A stretch of DNA of 64,000 nucleotides, taken from Cephalotus follicularis. Lineage: Eukaryota > Streptophyta > Magnoliopsida > Oxalidales > Cephalotaceae. Both the position numbers and the translations under genes were made by a program. The stretch covers positions 15,349 to 79,348 of the forward strand of contig BDDD01002251.1 in NCBI GenBank assembly GCA_001972305.1, written 5' to 3'. The notes beneath the pieces were generated by a model that was not told where the DNA came from, did not search any database, and was given only the letters and a program-made list of their open reading frames with translations. Shown here piece by piece: positions 35,311-48,586 of the stretch (position 1 is its first letter; every line of letters begins with the position of its first letter).

Positions 35311-37790
35311 TGTCACCCCCGTCCCGAAAGGTATCGGATAATCCTACCAAGACGGATGTGACAATCACGTGGCAAGTCTCCTTTCGGAAACCTGCAAGTG
35401 GTTTCTCAATACTTATTTAAAACTTCTTAAAATCATATAATCAAATTAAAAGTCATAAGGTTGAACTTTTCTAAAAACTTGAAAATAATTCTAACTCTTA
35501 AATTATTAAGAAAATCGGAAATGTTGTATCCATTTATCGGACTATGCCCCCTGTAAAGAAAAACACAGTTTATAAAGTGAGCTAAACCCTCAGCAAGCCA
35601 CATCTAAAACAGTAAAATACATGGGTTAGACTCCGACTCAACCATATTATCAAAGCAAAAATTATAAATAGGGCTAGGCCCTTCAAAAACAAAACTATAT
35701 ATAAAAACTTCAGTATAAAAACACAAATAATGCATGATTTAAATGCTAATATCGGAATGTAATGCACGTGTTGAAACTCTGGTAGTCATGCCCTCATAGT
35801 CCGATGTCGCCCAAAGCAAACTTAGCAACTATCTTGTTACTACCTGGAATGGATAAAGAGAAGGGGTTAGTCCAAATGACTAAGTGAGTAGGAACGATAC
35901 ATTCCCCGGTATATCAATATGAAGGAGATGAATATACTGAATAAAAGAGAAATAATATAAATCGAGGTATAAGCTCAAGTACAATAAAACGTAATCCACA
36001 AAAAAAACAATCTCAATAGAATGAAATCTCAATCTCAAGAAATAAGCTCAAAATCCACAATTGTAATAAGATTTCACAAATGTCGCAAGATTCACAAATG
36101 TTAACAAGATTCACAAATACGAACGATATTCACAAATATAAACGGGATTCGCAAAGTATAACAAAATCCTCAAATATAACAAAATTAACAAAATGTGCCC
36201 ATCTATGAATAAAATATCTGGAGATGCTGGTACAAATAAAACATCATCATCTCAAATCATCATCCTCATATCCCGCTATAGCACGCACCCCAACCCTCGT
36301 CCGAGGGACCTACGTGCCAATGCATGCACCCCAACCCTCGTCCCAGGATCCTACGTACAAAAATATCTCAATATCATGAACCGGTGCAGAGAGTCTATAA
36401 ACTGAGCATCATACATAACATCTCACTCTCGTCTGATGGGCGGGCTACGGAACCCTCGCTGCATACGTAACACCCCATCATAGACCAGTGGGCATGCTAC
36501 AGAAACGTGGATATGGATGCCCGTTGCAATCACACGTAACACCCCATCATAGACCAATGGTGACACGACTCGTCCCTTAAACCTTAACCCCACCAGAAGA
36601 GCCGTGCCATACTATACTTAACCCTAATTCTTTCAAACTTAGTCCATATCCTTGAGCTCTATTCTGACTACGTACACCAACAACGTGTTTAGCAGAGAAC
36701 AGGGTGCTAAGCGTCGAGGTCTGCCTAAGCTTTCCGAGCTTTACCTAAGCTTCTTTACTATGAGGTCTGAGGTCTGCCTTCAGATTCAGAGGTCTGACTT
36801 TGAGCTTTATGCTCTAATCACTACCTCTAGTCTCTACCTCCGAGGTTTGCCTTCAGACACAGTGGTCTGAGTCTGAGATTTGAGCTTTGACCTCTTCCTC
36901 AGAGGTCTGCTCTGGCATTCGGAGCTCTGCTTACCATGGTCTGAGCTTTGCCTTCCGTAGTCCGAGCTCTACCTTACATTATCCAAGCTCTGACTTCTAT
37001 AGTTTGAGCTCTGCCTTACATTATCCGAGCTCTGACTTCCATTATCCGAGCTCTGCCTTCCATAGTCCGACTCTGCCATACATCTTTGAGCTATTCCTTC
37101 AGCTCTTCGAGCTCTGACTAGCATAACATAGGAATCAACTACAAAAAATCTGCAGTTCAACCACAATATATATATTTTTTCACACTCCTGAAGGAGGAAT
37201 CAGCAAATAATATCACAATCAATTTAAGATATTCTATTTCAACATATTAACCATCCAGGACCATTAATACTCCAAATATATCAACATTTCATAATAATTC
37301 CAGTTATAAAATATGAACATATTAACAATTCCCATATGTCCCCATGCATGCATGTGTTACTGGCCAACTTTACCAGTGTATGGTGCCTGCACGCCCGTGG
37401 TCTACCTTTAATAAATTCAAGCGTCACTGGTCTGGTGGATCATTCTCTGTCGCCTCAACTGAATAATGTAAATAAGAGGGAGTTAGTCCAAGTGACTAAG
37501 TAAGTTGAGACAAATCATTCCCTACTGCATCCATACAAAAACAGGATGCGCTAAAGAAAAACTGTATGGCAAGATTAAGGATAAAGTGGAATAAATATAA
37601 AGCCATAAACAAAGTGAAATAAATCCAGGGAATGAATATATATCATCAACGAGACTCCAAAAAAAGGAAATTGTAACTCAACAACGAAGTTTACTAAACA
37701 AATCTCAATAACCATCAGAATGAAATAAAATATCGAGAATTTTGAATAAGATGCATGATCAAGAAATGTGCCCAAATAATCATAAACGTC
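35311..37790 (+). repeat. long gypsy-like LTR or LTR-derived block
   Basis: Begins TGTCACCCCCGTCCCGAA, a typical start of long chromovirus-type LTRs, exactly where viral copy B is cut. It has no coding signal. A related unit recurs inside: GGGTTAGTCCAAATGACTAA at about 35867 and GGAGTTAGTCCAAGTGACTAA at about 37480. Short local repeats CACCCCAACCCTCGTCC and CGTAACACCCCATCATAGAC occur twice each. The right border is not visible; copia gag begins near 37800. Confidence 0.5.
36725..37110. repeat. GAGCTC-rich minisatellite
   Basis: About a dozen degenerate units of roughly 20-28 bp built on CCGAGCTCTGCCTTCCATAG. They are best conserved from about 36950 to 37080. Confidence 0.8.
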
Positions 37791-37799
37791 CCACCTCCA

Positions 37800-40700
37800 T
37801 TCTGCTCAACAAAAAAAAAAAACTACCTTCCTTGGTCCCAGGCTGTAACTGTGGCTCTGGGAGGTCGATCTAAACTTAGCCATATTGACGACAAAATCAA
37901 ACCTCCAGCGTCCACTGATCCAACATATTTGGATTGGCAAGCCAGCGATCACTCTGTCATGACATGGCTATTCAACTCTATGGAGCAGCAAATATATGAG
38001 ATTTTTGCTTTCTCCGAATCAGCCTCAGATTCGTGAGATTCTCTGAAGGAAATGTATGGTCAAGCAAATAATTATTCTCGGATATTCGAACTGCAACAAG
38101 AGATTACTCAATCACGACAAGGGTCTAATCAATTGTTCACAGAGCATCTCGAGAAGTTAAAAAAACGTTGGGATGAAATTCGCCAATATTGTCCTGTCAC
38201 TCATTCAGTCACTGACTTTGTACAAAGAGAGGAACAAGATCGCATCTTTCAATTTTTGGCAAGCATCAAACCTGAATATGAATATATAAAAAGGCAAATC
38301 CTTATGAATACAACTCTACCTTCCTTTGTAGCTATTTGTGCTACCATTCAACGTGAAGAAACTCGTAGTAGAGTTATGGAGATCAATCATAGCACATGTT
38401 CTTCTGAAAATTCTACACATGCAGTAACTCATAATGAGCGCATTGGAAATATTACTCAGAGCAGACCCGGTCGTGGTAAAAGCAGAGGTAGGGGTACCCG
38501 GCCTCACAGTGATCATTGTTCTAGGGATGGACACACCAAAGATAAGTGCTATATATTGCATCCCCACCTGATTCCAGTCCGTGGTAAGCCACAAGAAACC
38601 AAGGTGGCAAACAGAGTACAACAAGAATCCCCAGACATCAAGTTATCTCTAGAGAAGTTGTCCAATCAATTTCAACAACTCTTACAACATTATTCATCTT
38701 CAGCTGGTCCAAACAACAATACCACTAAAACTGGCAACTTAGCAAGCACATCTGGTAATGTCCATGCCCTCTAAACTTTATCTAATAATTAGTTTGTTGT
38801 GGATTCTGGAGCAAGTGATCATATGTTGAGCTCCCCAAAATTGTTTTCTACTCTTGACAAATTCACGAACAATACAAATCAATCCATAACAGTTACTAAC
38901 AGAATTAAAGTCCCGCCTCAAGGCACGGATAAATTTCAGATTTTTTCTTCTACCTCAAATGCTTTGTTTGTGCCTGCTTTAACTTCAAATTTGTTATATG
39001 TTAGCCGTGTTACTAATGATTGGAATTGCAATGTTGTCTTTACTCCTACAAAGGTTCTGTTTCAGGATTGCATCACCAAGAGGACGATTGGTGAATGACA
39101 ACTTCACAATGGACAGTATGTGTTAGATACTAGTTATAAAGCTCTGGCAACCATCAAAGAGGCTGAAAAAAATTCAATTTTATGGCACTTGAGGATGGGA
39201 CATCCCTCTGATAGAGTATTGCATGCTTTGGATTCAAACCTCCTACATGATTCTAGTAATTGTGATATTTGTCATTATGCTAAGCAACATAGATTGCCCT
39301 TTTCTCACAGTTCACATGTATCAAATGACTTCTTTGATTTAATTCATTCAGATGTTTGGGGATATGCCCCTGTTGATTCTCGTGATGGTTACAAATATTT
39401 TGTTACATTTATTGATGACAAGTCTAAAGATACGTGGCTATATTTGCTTAAATCCAAGCATGAAGTTCTAAATATGTTTCGAGAATTCTGTTCTATGGTG
39501 CATACTCAATTCAATGTTAAACTCAAAGTTTTGCGAACTGATAATGGTACTGAATACACTAACCATCAGTTTCAGTCCTTTCTTCACAGATTGGGCATAG
39601 TGCATCAGACTTCCTGTGTTGGCACACCCCAACAAAACGGTGTAGCAGAAAGCTGCAATAGGCACCTTCTCGAAGTCACACATGCATTATTATTTTCCAG
39701 CAATGCACCAAAAAATTACTAGTCTGATGCCATCCGCACTAGTTGTTACCTCATTAATTGACTCCCAAGAAAAGTTCTTGATTATAAGTCGCCCTTAAAA
39801 GTGTTTCATGGGAGGAAAATTAATATTTCTCATCTCCGAGTGTTCGGATGTGTCTGCTACATTCATGCTCAAAATAGTGGAAAACTTGACCCACGTGCTC
39901 ACAAGTGTATCTTTGCGGGCTACTCCTCCGTAAAAAAAAAGGATATATGTGCTATGATCCTGGCGCTTCAAGGTTGTATATCTCTCGCGATGTTTTTTTT
40001 TATGAATCAACAATGTTCTTCGTTGACAGGAGACAAACTCAGGGGGAGATCTACGATAATCTCAATATAAATGTGGACGCTCCTGTCCCTACTCAATCTT
40101 AGGACGACGCTCTTGTCCCTACCCAATCTCAGGAAGAAGGAATCCATGCCATCACACTACCAGTTCTAGGCAATATTCTAGAAAATCCAGCCCGAGGTCC
40201 AGAGTCGGTTCAACCAGACAATTTGGTTCCTCAGTCCAACAGTCTAGCACCCAAGTTATACCCATCCGCAGGTCTGAACGTGTTCCACAAAAGTCCACAA
40301 GGCTCAAAGATTTTACAACTTATCATACCGCATGTTATCCTATTCAAGAATGTGTGTCTTATGGTAAAATCTCATCTCAGTATTTGGGTTTTCTGTCTAA
40401 TATTGATACTAATCAAGTTCCAGAGACATTTGATGAGGCAACAAAGCAGGCAACCTGGGTTAAAGCTGTGAAGGAAGAACTCCACGCCCTTGATAAGAAT
40501 CACACATGGGAAGTAGTCAGATTGCCAGATAGAAAAAGCCCAATAGGTTGTCAGTGGATTTATAAGATCAAATATAACAGTGGTCAGTTGAGAGGCATAA
40601 GGCTCGTCTTGTGGCCAAAGGATATGCCCAAACTTATGGTATTGACTATAAGGAAACATTTGCACCAGTAGTGAAGATGAATAATGTCCGTGTTCTTATG

Positions 40701-41951
40701 TCAATAGCTGTTAATAGTGGGTGGAATTTATTCCAAATGGACGTAAAAAATGCATTCCTCCATGGTGATCTAGAAGAAGAAGTATATATGGAGATACCCC
40801 AAGGTCATGAATTTAAATCGCAAGATGGCATGGTTTGAAAGCTTAAAAAGGCTATATATGGCCTTAAACAGTCACCAAGGGCGTGGTATGGAAGGCTCAG
40901 TTCAACTCTTATTCAATTTGTCTTCAAAAAGGGAGAATCAGACTCGTCATTATTTGTTAAAAAAGGTGATAAAGGTGTGGTAATTGTTATTATTTATGTT
41001 GATGATCTTGACATTACAGGAAGTGATTACCTTGGAATTAACGTACTTAAGCAACAACTAAAGAAGGAATTTGACATCAAGGACTTAGGAAGGTTGCGAT
41101 ACTTCCTAGGTATTGAAATAGCAAGTTCAAAAAAAGGATTATTTTTGTCTCAAAGGAAATATGTCTTGGATCTACTGAAAGAAACCGGTAAATTGGGAGC
41201 TAAATAAGCAAGTGTACCAATGGATTACAAGGGTAAAATCACTTCGAATGATACACTCCTACAGGATATTGGACAATATCAGCTTTTGGTAGGGAGATTA
41301 ACATATTTAACAATAACTCGATCGGATATTGCATAGGCTGTAAGTTATGTCAGTCAATTTATGCAGGCACCTACTGTTGAACATATGGGATTGATTGATC
41401 AAATCTTACGATATCTCAAAACTGCTCCAGGGAGAGGTATTATGATGAAAAACCACAATCATACTAAAATTGTTGTGTATATTGACGCTGACTGGGCTGA
41501 AAATCCAACAGATAGAAGATCCACTACAAGATATTGTACCTTTGTCGGAGGAAATATTGTAACCTGGAAAAGTAAAAAACAGAATGTTGTGGCACGTTCA
41601 AGTGCCGAAGCAGAATACAGAGCAATGGCGTCTGCAACTTGTGAAGTTGTATGGTTGAAATTGTTACTTCAAGAGTTACATTGCAACTCAATTAATAGTC
41701 ATATCAAGATGTTTTGTGACAATCAAGCAGCTTGTCATATTGCTGCAAATCCAGTCTTTCATGAACGCACAAAGCACATAGAGGTAGACTGCCACTTTGT
41801 GCGGGAGAAAATTCAAAGTAAAAAAATTGAAACTCCATATATTCGTAGTAAAGATCAGCTAGCGGACATCTTTACAAAAGCTCTATCAAAGAATATCTTC
41901 CGGGAGTTTGCATCCAAGTTGAACTCCGATGACATATTCGCTCCCACTTGA
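37800..41951 (+). pseudogene. gag-pol of the copia element
   Basis: The gag N-terminus shows NYLPWSQAVTVALGGRSKL, typical of copia gag. A zinc-knuckle remnant (CSRDGHTKDKC) lies near 38515-38550. The GAG-pre-integrase region holds WHLRMGHPSD. The integrase core includes DNGTEYTNHQF and GTPQQNGVAE. RT carries [11 protein letters not shown] and [12 protein letters not shown]. The order integrase-before-RT separates copia from gypsy. Fossil, multiply broken; the lineage within copia is not certain. Confidence 0.92.
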
Positions 41952-42016
41952 GGGGGAGTGTTGGAATGATAAGATTGATCCCCGTAATATAAGGAGATTC
42001 AATCTTATCAATGCGC
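41950..42016 (+). repeat. polypurine tract and start of copia 3' LTR
   Basis: GAGGGGGAG, then LTR start TGTTGGAATGATAAG at 41959. The first 45 bp form a hairpin-capable inverted repeat GATAAGATTGA / TCAATCTTATC. LTR similarity is lost at about 42016 where a MITE-like end begins. Confidence 0.75.
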
Positions 42017-44390
42017 TATTAGGGTATGTTTGGTAATGCTGTGTGTTTCATAAAAGTGCTTTTTGAAAGTGCTTTTAGTAAAAGTGCTGTTGTCAAAAGT
42101 GCTGTGAGGAAACTGAATGCGTTTGGTAAATTCAATATAAAAGTGATTTTACAGTGAATATGTGTTTGGTAAATATATTTTTGAAACTGCTTTGTATATT
42201 TGAAATGACTGAAATGGACATGAAATTATAAATATTTATTTTACCAAAAGATACGTGATATAATATTAAGAAAATAAAAAGTAGAATAAACAAACAAATT
42301 ATATAATAAATAATTTATAATTATTTTGTTAACATTATTATTTTTTCCATAATATCAATAAAAAAAGTTAAGAGTAATCGACCCATAAGTTTAATACAAA
42401 TAAATCAAGAAATATTAAGCAAATAGTATTAAAAACCATGTTTATCTATGCTTCAAAACTTTACTTATGCTTTAGTACATATTATTTGAGAAATGAGAAA
42501 GGAAATAGAAGAATATTAAACCAAGAAGGCTTAATCTGTATTCACGTTTATATAAATAAGACTTAAATATAACTGAAACTTATAAAAATTAGTTTAATAA
42601 TATAAATAAGATTCAAAGATCACTTTATTGATAAAAAATAAAAGGTGAAGTTTATGTGATAATTTTTTGTGATTTATGTGTCACGTTTGAGGGTGCTTGA
42701 GACTAGATATCAGTTTCTGAGAGATACTATTACTTTTATATATTACAACATAGATTAGTTTATTGATTCGATGCCTTGTTGGTAGTCTTTTGGGTTTTTA
42801 ATAGAAGTGTTTTTGGTTTTTCATTAGAGTTTACTCTCTTATCTCTTTCTCAATACATTTTGTAGTTTGTCCAAAAATTATTTAATTTAATTTTTTTAAT
42901 TGGAATCCATTTACGCTTGATTTTGTAACAACTTGATCCTAGATCATATGTATTTTCACGTGGAACTCACCGTTTTATCTTAATTGATGTATTGATAAGA
43001 ATTCCTAAGATGTCATCCATATTGATTTTGCTTTGAACATAACAACCTTAATCTCATAATTTTCACTAACTTATCAGCCAATCTACCAAAAAAATGCATC
43101 ATACGATTAGTTTTTAAATCATTTTTTATAACCCAATCATTTTCTCTTCCATTTCGATAGATCTAGTTTATTTATATCACGACGATGATCTCATCTTGTA
43201 GATAACCCTTTTCTCTTGAGTGATTTCATCAAATGGATAAGCCTCTCCTCTTATCCATTTAGAACAAGATATCACAGATTTTTACACATGATATAAAATT
43301 TTCAGTTTTAAATATCATCTTTTATCACAGTAACGAGTCATCATTGATATCAACACAACAGAAATCATCAAATGTTCTAGAGTTCTGTTATTTAATCATT
43401 TTCCTTCTCTCTTTGTGCATATTTTGTTCGTACATACCTTAACCCCCAACCCCTTACAACACGAGTTGACAATAATCATACTACCTGTCCGCGTTTTAGA
43501 AACCACCCCTCTCCTTCAGGAGGATTAACAGTGTTGATTGAAACCTATAAAAATAATCACAAAAGCTTATTTGATCAATAATAAAATATTAAATATAAAA
43601 CAACAGATTTTTACACCATATATAAATAGATTCCCGTCTCTCTTTTTTACTTCAACTGATTATTTCTAAAGAAAAAAGAGCACGTCCAATTAATATTTAA
43701 TAAATTACCATGTGAGCTCTATTGGTTGTAACAAGTATCCAAAATTTTAGTTGATTCACCAAAATCTTAGTTGGGATACTCATACATAGGCTGTAATATC
43801 AGAGATAATATATAAGATATTAAAAAAATATAAAAACATAAATATATTTAATATATCATTTTAAAAAATTACGTGATTATCTAAATTTTTATTATAATAT
43901 TATATCATTCAAAACAATTATACAAATTTTTTTTTTTAAATTTCAATTTAAAAAATATCTCACATATATGAACTATCTGACATAAGTTTCACGATATAAC
44001 GTAACAAACAACCGGTAGCTACGAAATGAATTGGCTGATTGAATTCGTCAATATTTAGCCAAGGCAAGTGGATCATACATGGCATGAATTGGGCCTTTGA
44101 AGTTGAAAGAAAAAGGGGGTAAAACATTACAGAGGGATATCTTCTTTTCCTTTCCCCTTCCCATTGTCTGTGTGCTATAATCTCAGCATACAGAAATTGC
44201 CTATTATTTATACACCTTAAGCAAACAAACCAACATGAGATGTGTTACCCACTATCTCTACACCAAGAATCGTTGATAAAATTGGGAATCGAGTGAAATT
44301 TTCACCCAACTGGTAATGAACAACTGAGTGCAGAGACAAACTTGCAACAAGTCACAGTACTCTACCCCAAGCTAACATCAACAAGAATAC

Positions 44391-44393
<3 letters not shown>
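42017..44393. other. AT-rich spacer with one MITE-like end
   Basis: 42019-42200 resembles a MITE end: GGGTATGTTTGGTAATGCT followed by repeated AAAGTGCTTTT words and a second GCGTTTGGTAAATTC. No opposite end was found. The remainder is AT-rich with no supported gene. The right end probably includes the 3' untranslated region of the LOH2-like gene. Confidence 0.45.

Positions 44394-44433
<40 letters not shown>
44394..44433. repeat. (TC)20 microsatellite, (GA)20 in the LOH2 3' UTR
   Basis: Forty bases of pure CT repeat. On the gene strand it is (GA)n and starts 16 bp after the stop codon at 44450-44452, so it lies in the 3' untranslated region. Confidence 0.95.
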
Positions 44434-44434
<1 letters not shown>

Positions 44435-44449
44435 ATGAATCCTCCATAT

Positions 44450-47400
44450 CTAATCATCGTCCTCAGAATCTGCATTCGAACAGAGAAGAATTAATAACAT
44501 TTCCATAACTAGAGAATAAGGAAAAAAAGACAGAATATTGCTGTTAGTGATTATATTGATTGGACAATTAGAAGCACCAATATATGCATAATGTTAACAA
44601 TGCAAAAAATTTCAATAGTTCTCAAGACATAAAATGGTGGATACCATCCCAGATACCGAACCTCATGCGTCGAAAATCATATGAAACCAACAGAAGGCTT
44701 ACCGGATCTTATATCTTCTCCAACTTTTCCTCTATTTTTCAGCTGTCTCATGATCATTGCACATATGAGAAACCACCAGTATATGTGGAAAATAAGTAAC
44801 ATCAACAACAAAGTATTATAAACATAGTACAGAAATTTGTTATAGGCCTCTGATAGAGGCAAGAAGTCCGGGAGATGGAAGCTGACAAACATCAACCATA
44901 AAAATAAGTGAGGAAACGGGCAGTTGTACGGCCAAATGTAGAGAAACCAAAATTTTAACGGTGAGAGCCAACCTCAAAGATTTGATGACCCAAAATGGAA
45001 AGAATATTAGTCGTAGTATGAGCCATGATATAGCAAAAAATCCAAAGAGCACGCTAGCTCCAAGCTCATTCTTAGAATATTTCAAAACTTTGGCAGCTTC
45101 CATAAAAACATCACTTGCATCATGCAAGGCAAGGATAATTGAGCCAATGCGGAAAAACCTGTAAATGGGGAGTCAGTAGCTCACTAAATATCTGTAAACA
45201 AAATTTCATTTAAATTTGATTATTTATTAAAATCTGCACTATATAGAAACCAATAAAGGGGTAGACAGTGTAAGCCTCTCAAGATCACAGAATTTCCTAT
45301 TAGAAATTAGAAAGAGGGTGAGCAACAATAATGTATTACTGAGTATCAAAGAGGTGTAATAGAGACCAATGAGAAATGGAAAATAGTTGATACAGATTTA
45401 AGTATATCTAATAGCAGATATGTAAAGGCCTGTACATTTGGTAGGTAAGACGAAATAGTCTCAACAAAATGACCATGTTGAAACGAAGTAAGGCTGGCAT
45501 TTTTATAAAATTATTTAGCAATTGAAGTCAAAATGATATATCTTATTGCAAGGGCACCTTTATTTTTTGTTTAGTTTTCTAATGTGGTTGGAAGCTATTG
45601 TATTTAGCTAATGAGTCCTACAATTCCTGTTCAATCAGTAAAGCACCCACCCACCCAAATTTACAATAGAGCAATAAGATGTTAATACAGTCCAAAGAAA
45701 ACGCAAAGACATCAATTAGAAAGATAAATTTTACAACCATGACAATAATAATGAAATTAAGGGCTGATCTTATGTCATTACAGTCATATTTCCACTTTCT
45801 CTTTTTATAAGCTGCCACACAATAAATGACTAAAATACTAGTATTTCGTGAAAATAACCATCCTTTAGAATTACTTAGATCTCAATCTCCCATTTATTGA
45901 TAAATAACATTTCTTTTTCCATAATGATTCATTTACGAATTCAAATACGATATTGGCAACCAATATTATTCAATATACCATGAGCAGATTGGCAAATGTT
46001 AGACGTGTGCAACAACAATATTTAGAGATTTCAAGTCAGATATGGCCGAGGGTGGGAATATAAAATAAAGCTATTGAATAAAAATTTAAGATCATTTGAC
46101 ATCATGCCATGAACTGCTGAAAAGCAACAAAGTGTGCTTTTGGAAAATCTAATGTTACCTTGTGATGTACGAGTATCCAATCAATAAAATAGTGATTACA
46201 TGATGAGACATCATCACAGAGAAATCCTTCCTTCGAGTCTCCCATGTAAGGAGGGCATAAATACTATAGAGGTAAAACCCACACTGGCACATGTACAAAA
46301 GTTTTAGCGGAAGCCTGAAATGGAAAGTGAATGAACAAATCAGCATAACTCTTCAAGTTTTATAAGATTTTTGTAGGCATGTGACTTAAGTTCTTTTATA
46401 TTTGCTAAAACAACAATCAAACAGAAAACTCATTCCTCCACAGGAAGGAAAATATAGTATGACTCTTTTTCTTCTAGCATATTATTATCTTATTGTCTTT
46501 AAACCAGCCGTTTTATTCAGACAAAGAGGAGCACAAATGTTGAACCAACAAAAATCCCAAACAATACTTGAAGCACATGTAGTAAAAGAACTGAGCAAAG
46601 ACAGTCAATGACCATAAGTTACAGAAATAAAGTACATAATTCGATGGCCATAAGGACACTAAAGGAAAGATAAGTTACACTAAAGCCAAATCCTCCAGAC
46701 TAGACTACTTGAAGTAAAGATATGATATTCACCGTCCACTAGGCAAACAAATGAATGTCCAGCAAATTATCCATGTTGTCTAACCAAGTTGAAAAAAAAT
46801 TGTCTGCATAACAATCCAAAGAAAGAAACTGTTTCAAAGAGAACAAGTGAACAGACTTCATGTAAATAATTATTAGTAGTTTTGATTAGACAGTGAAAGG
46901 GTAGAGAGATTTAATTTTAAGTAATAGTTTTAGAACTCGGTTACCACACATTTAAAGTAACAAATTACACAACTCCAGCCATTCTAAGCAAGTCATAATG
47001 CCTTAGATCTAGTCATTAAAGTCCTCTCAAACTCTTAACCTGAGCTGATTGAGACCTGCTTTCTTAATTACTAACATCCAATAAGATACTCCTTTGCAAA
47101 TCCCTCACTAACTTAGAAGAAATTGTCAACTCACAAACAAACGAATTCTTATTGCATGCTATCCCAACATACAGGATTCATTAATAGAAAGTATCCAAGT
47201 ATACTGATTACTCACTTCAGCTCTTGATTTGGCCATCCTCTGAAATACGCTTCTGTGTCATTAAACCATGGTTCGTAATAGGTAATTTCAAGAACACATA
47301 TTTCAACGGTGGCGTAGTAGGTTAACTTCCACATGGACTCGGAACATTTTCCAATTTTTGCTAGCATAGCCTCATTAATCTTCAATGGACGAGCTCCTTT

Positions 47401-48543
47401 TGTCAACAACCAGATGGCAAGCCTCTGCAGAGATGGCAGAAATAATAGGACCAACATGAACAAAAGATAAAGTGTTTCAAATGTTTTCAAGTGCGTGTTT
47501 GTATATGCACATATGGATATAGATATAGATCTAGACACAAACAAACACAACGAACCCAAAAGAAGATGAGATTAATATTGATAGAGAATGATTTGGTGAC
47601 GAGTTACACGGCCAATATGTCAGATTATAGCTTTCATATATAGCAGCAAACTAAAAGTAACGAACTTTTTTAGAAATTGGAGCACATCTTGGTGAAAAAG
47701 TAATAAAAAATAACAATACAAGAACCAACTTATGTAACAAATTCCCAAAGACTGACAAGGAAACTTATGCTTCATCCCATTCTTCACTGGTTACAATCTG
47801 CCACGGTGAGTTGAAATATATAAATCTGATTACTAAAGAAAAGTGGAATATTTCTATGAAACATGCATCCATAGTTCATGTAGTATTACCTGAAACATGC
47901 TTGCAGAGAATAATATCTTTCCAGACACAAACACACACCAAAAAGAAAAAAGAAAAAAGAAAAAAGAAAAAAGAAAAAAAGGAGCTAGATTAATAAGCAG
48001 AGATAAACATTAGGAATCTAAAATGTGAAATACATCATATGTGCAAGAGAAGAACTATAAACTGCAAAATGAGCACAGTCATCACAAAAAGGTATATTGG
48101 GATGTATTCATATATTATTAGATCATCTACTAAATGTCAATAGAATAATTCTAGTTTGATGGCAATAACTGTAGACGCCCTTATAGAATCACCTCAAGAA
48201 AATGCATTTTCCATCCATCCGTCCTATTAAAGGCTATATTTCAGTCCATGCCTATTCAAGACCTAAATCTAAAAGCAAAAAGGAATTCCTTATGGTCAAC
48301 AGTGTATCCTATTAATTTATACCACCAATCGTCATGTACATTAAAACCTGTAAGCAGCCACTCCAAAACAGGATTCTTTATACAGAGCATCAATTATGTA
48401 CACAACGTTCAATCCTTTTTTAGCTTAGTCATGCTGCGCCGAAGTACTACTGCATCAGCATCACCAACAATTTTCAACCCACACAAAAAGATTTTCCCAT
48501 ACCCTTCTATGATCACATAACAAGTGATATCTCATAGAAATGT

Positions 48544-48586
<43 letters not shown>

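Larger units (their letters stand above)
37800..42016 (+). mobile_element. Ty1/copia retrotransposon, 5' truncated
   Basis: Parts in copia order: gag (about 37800-38560), protease (VDSGASDHM, about 38793-38826), integrase (about 39170-39900), RT (about 40440-41060, YVDD at 40995-41006) and RNase H (about 41470-41900, SSAEAEYRAMA). Then comes a polypurine tract and the first ~58 bp of the 3' LTR. No 5' LTR or primer site is seen. The coding region has several breaks, roughly eight to ten. Confidence 0.92.

Noticed and set aside
36887-37117. Open frame rich in serine, proline and tyrosine
   Set aside because: Produced by the GAGCTC minisatellite; no gene.
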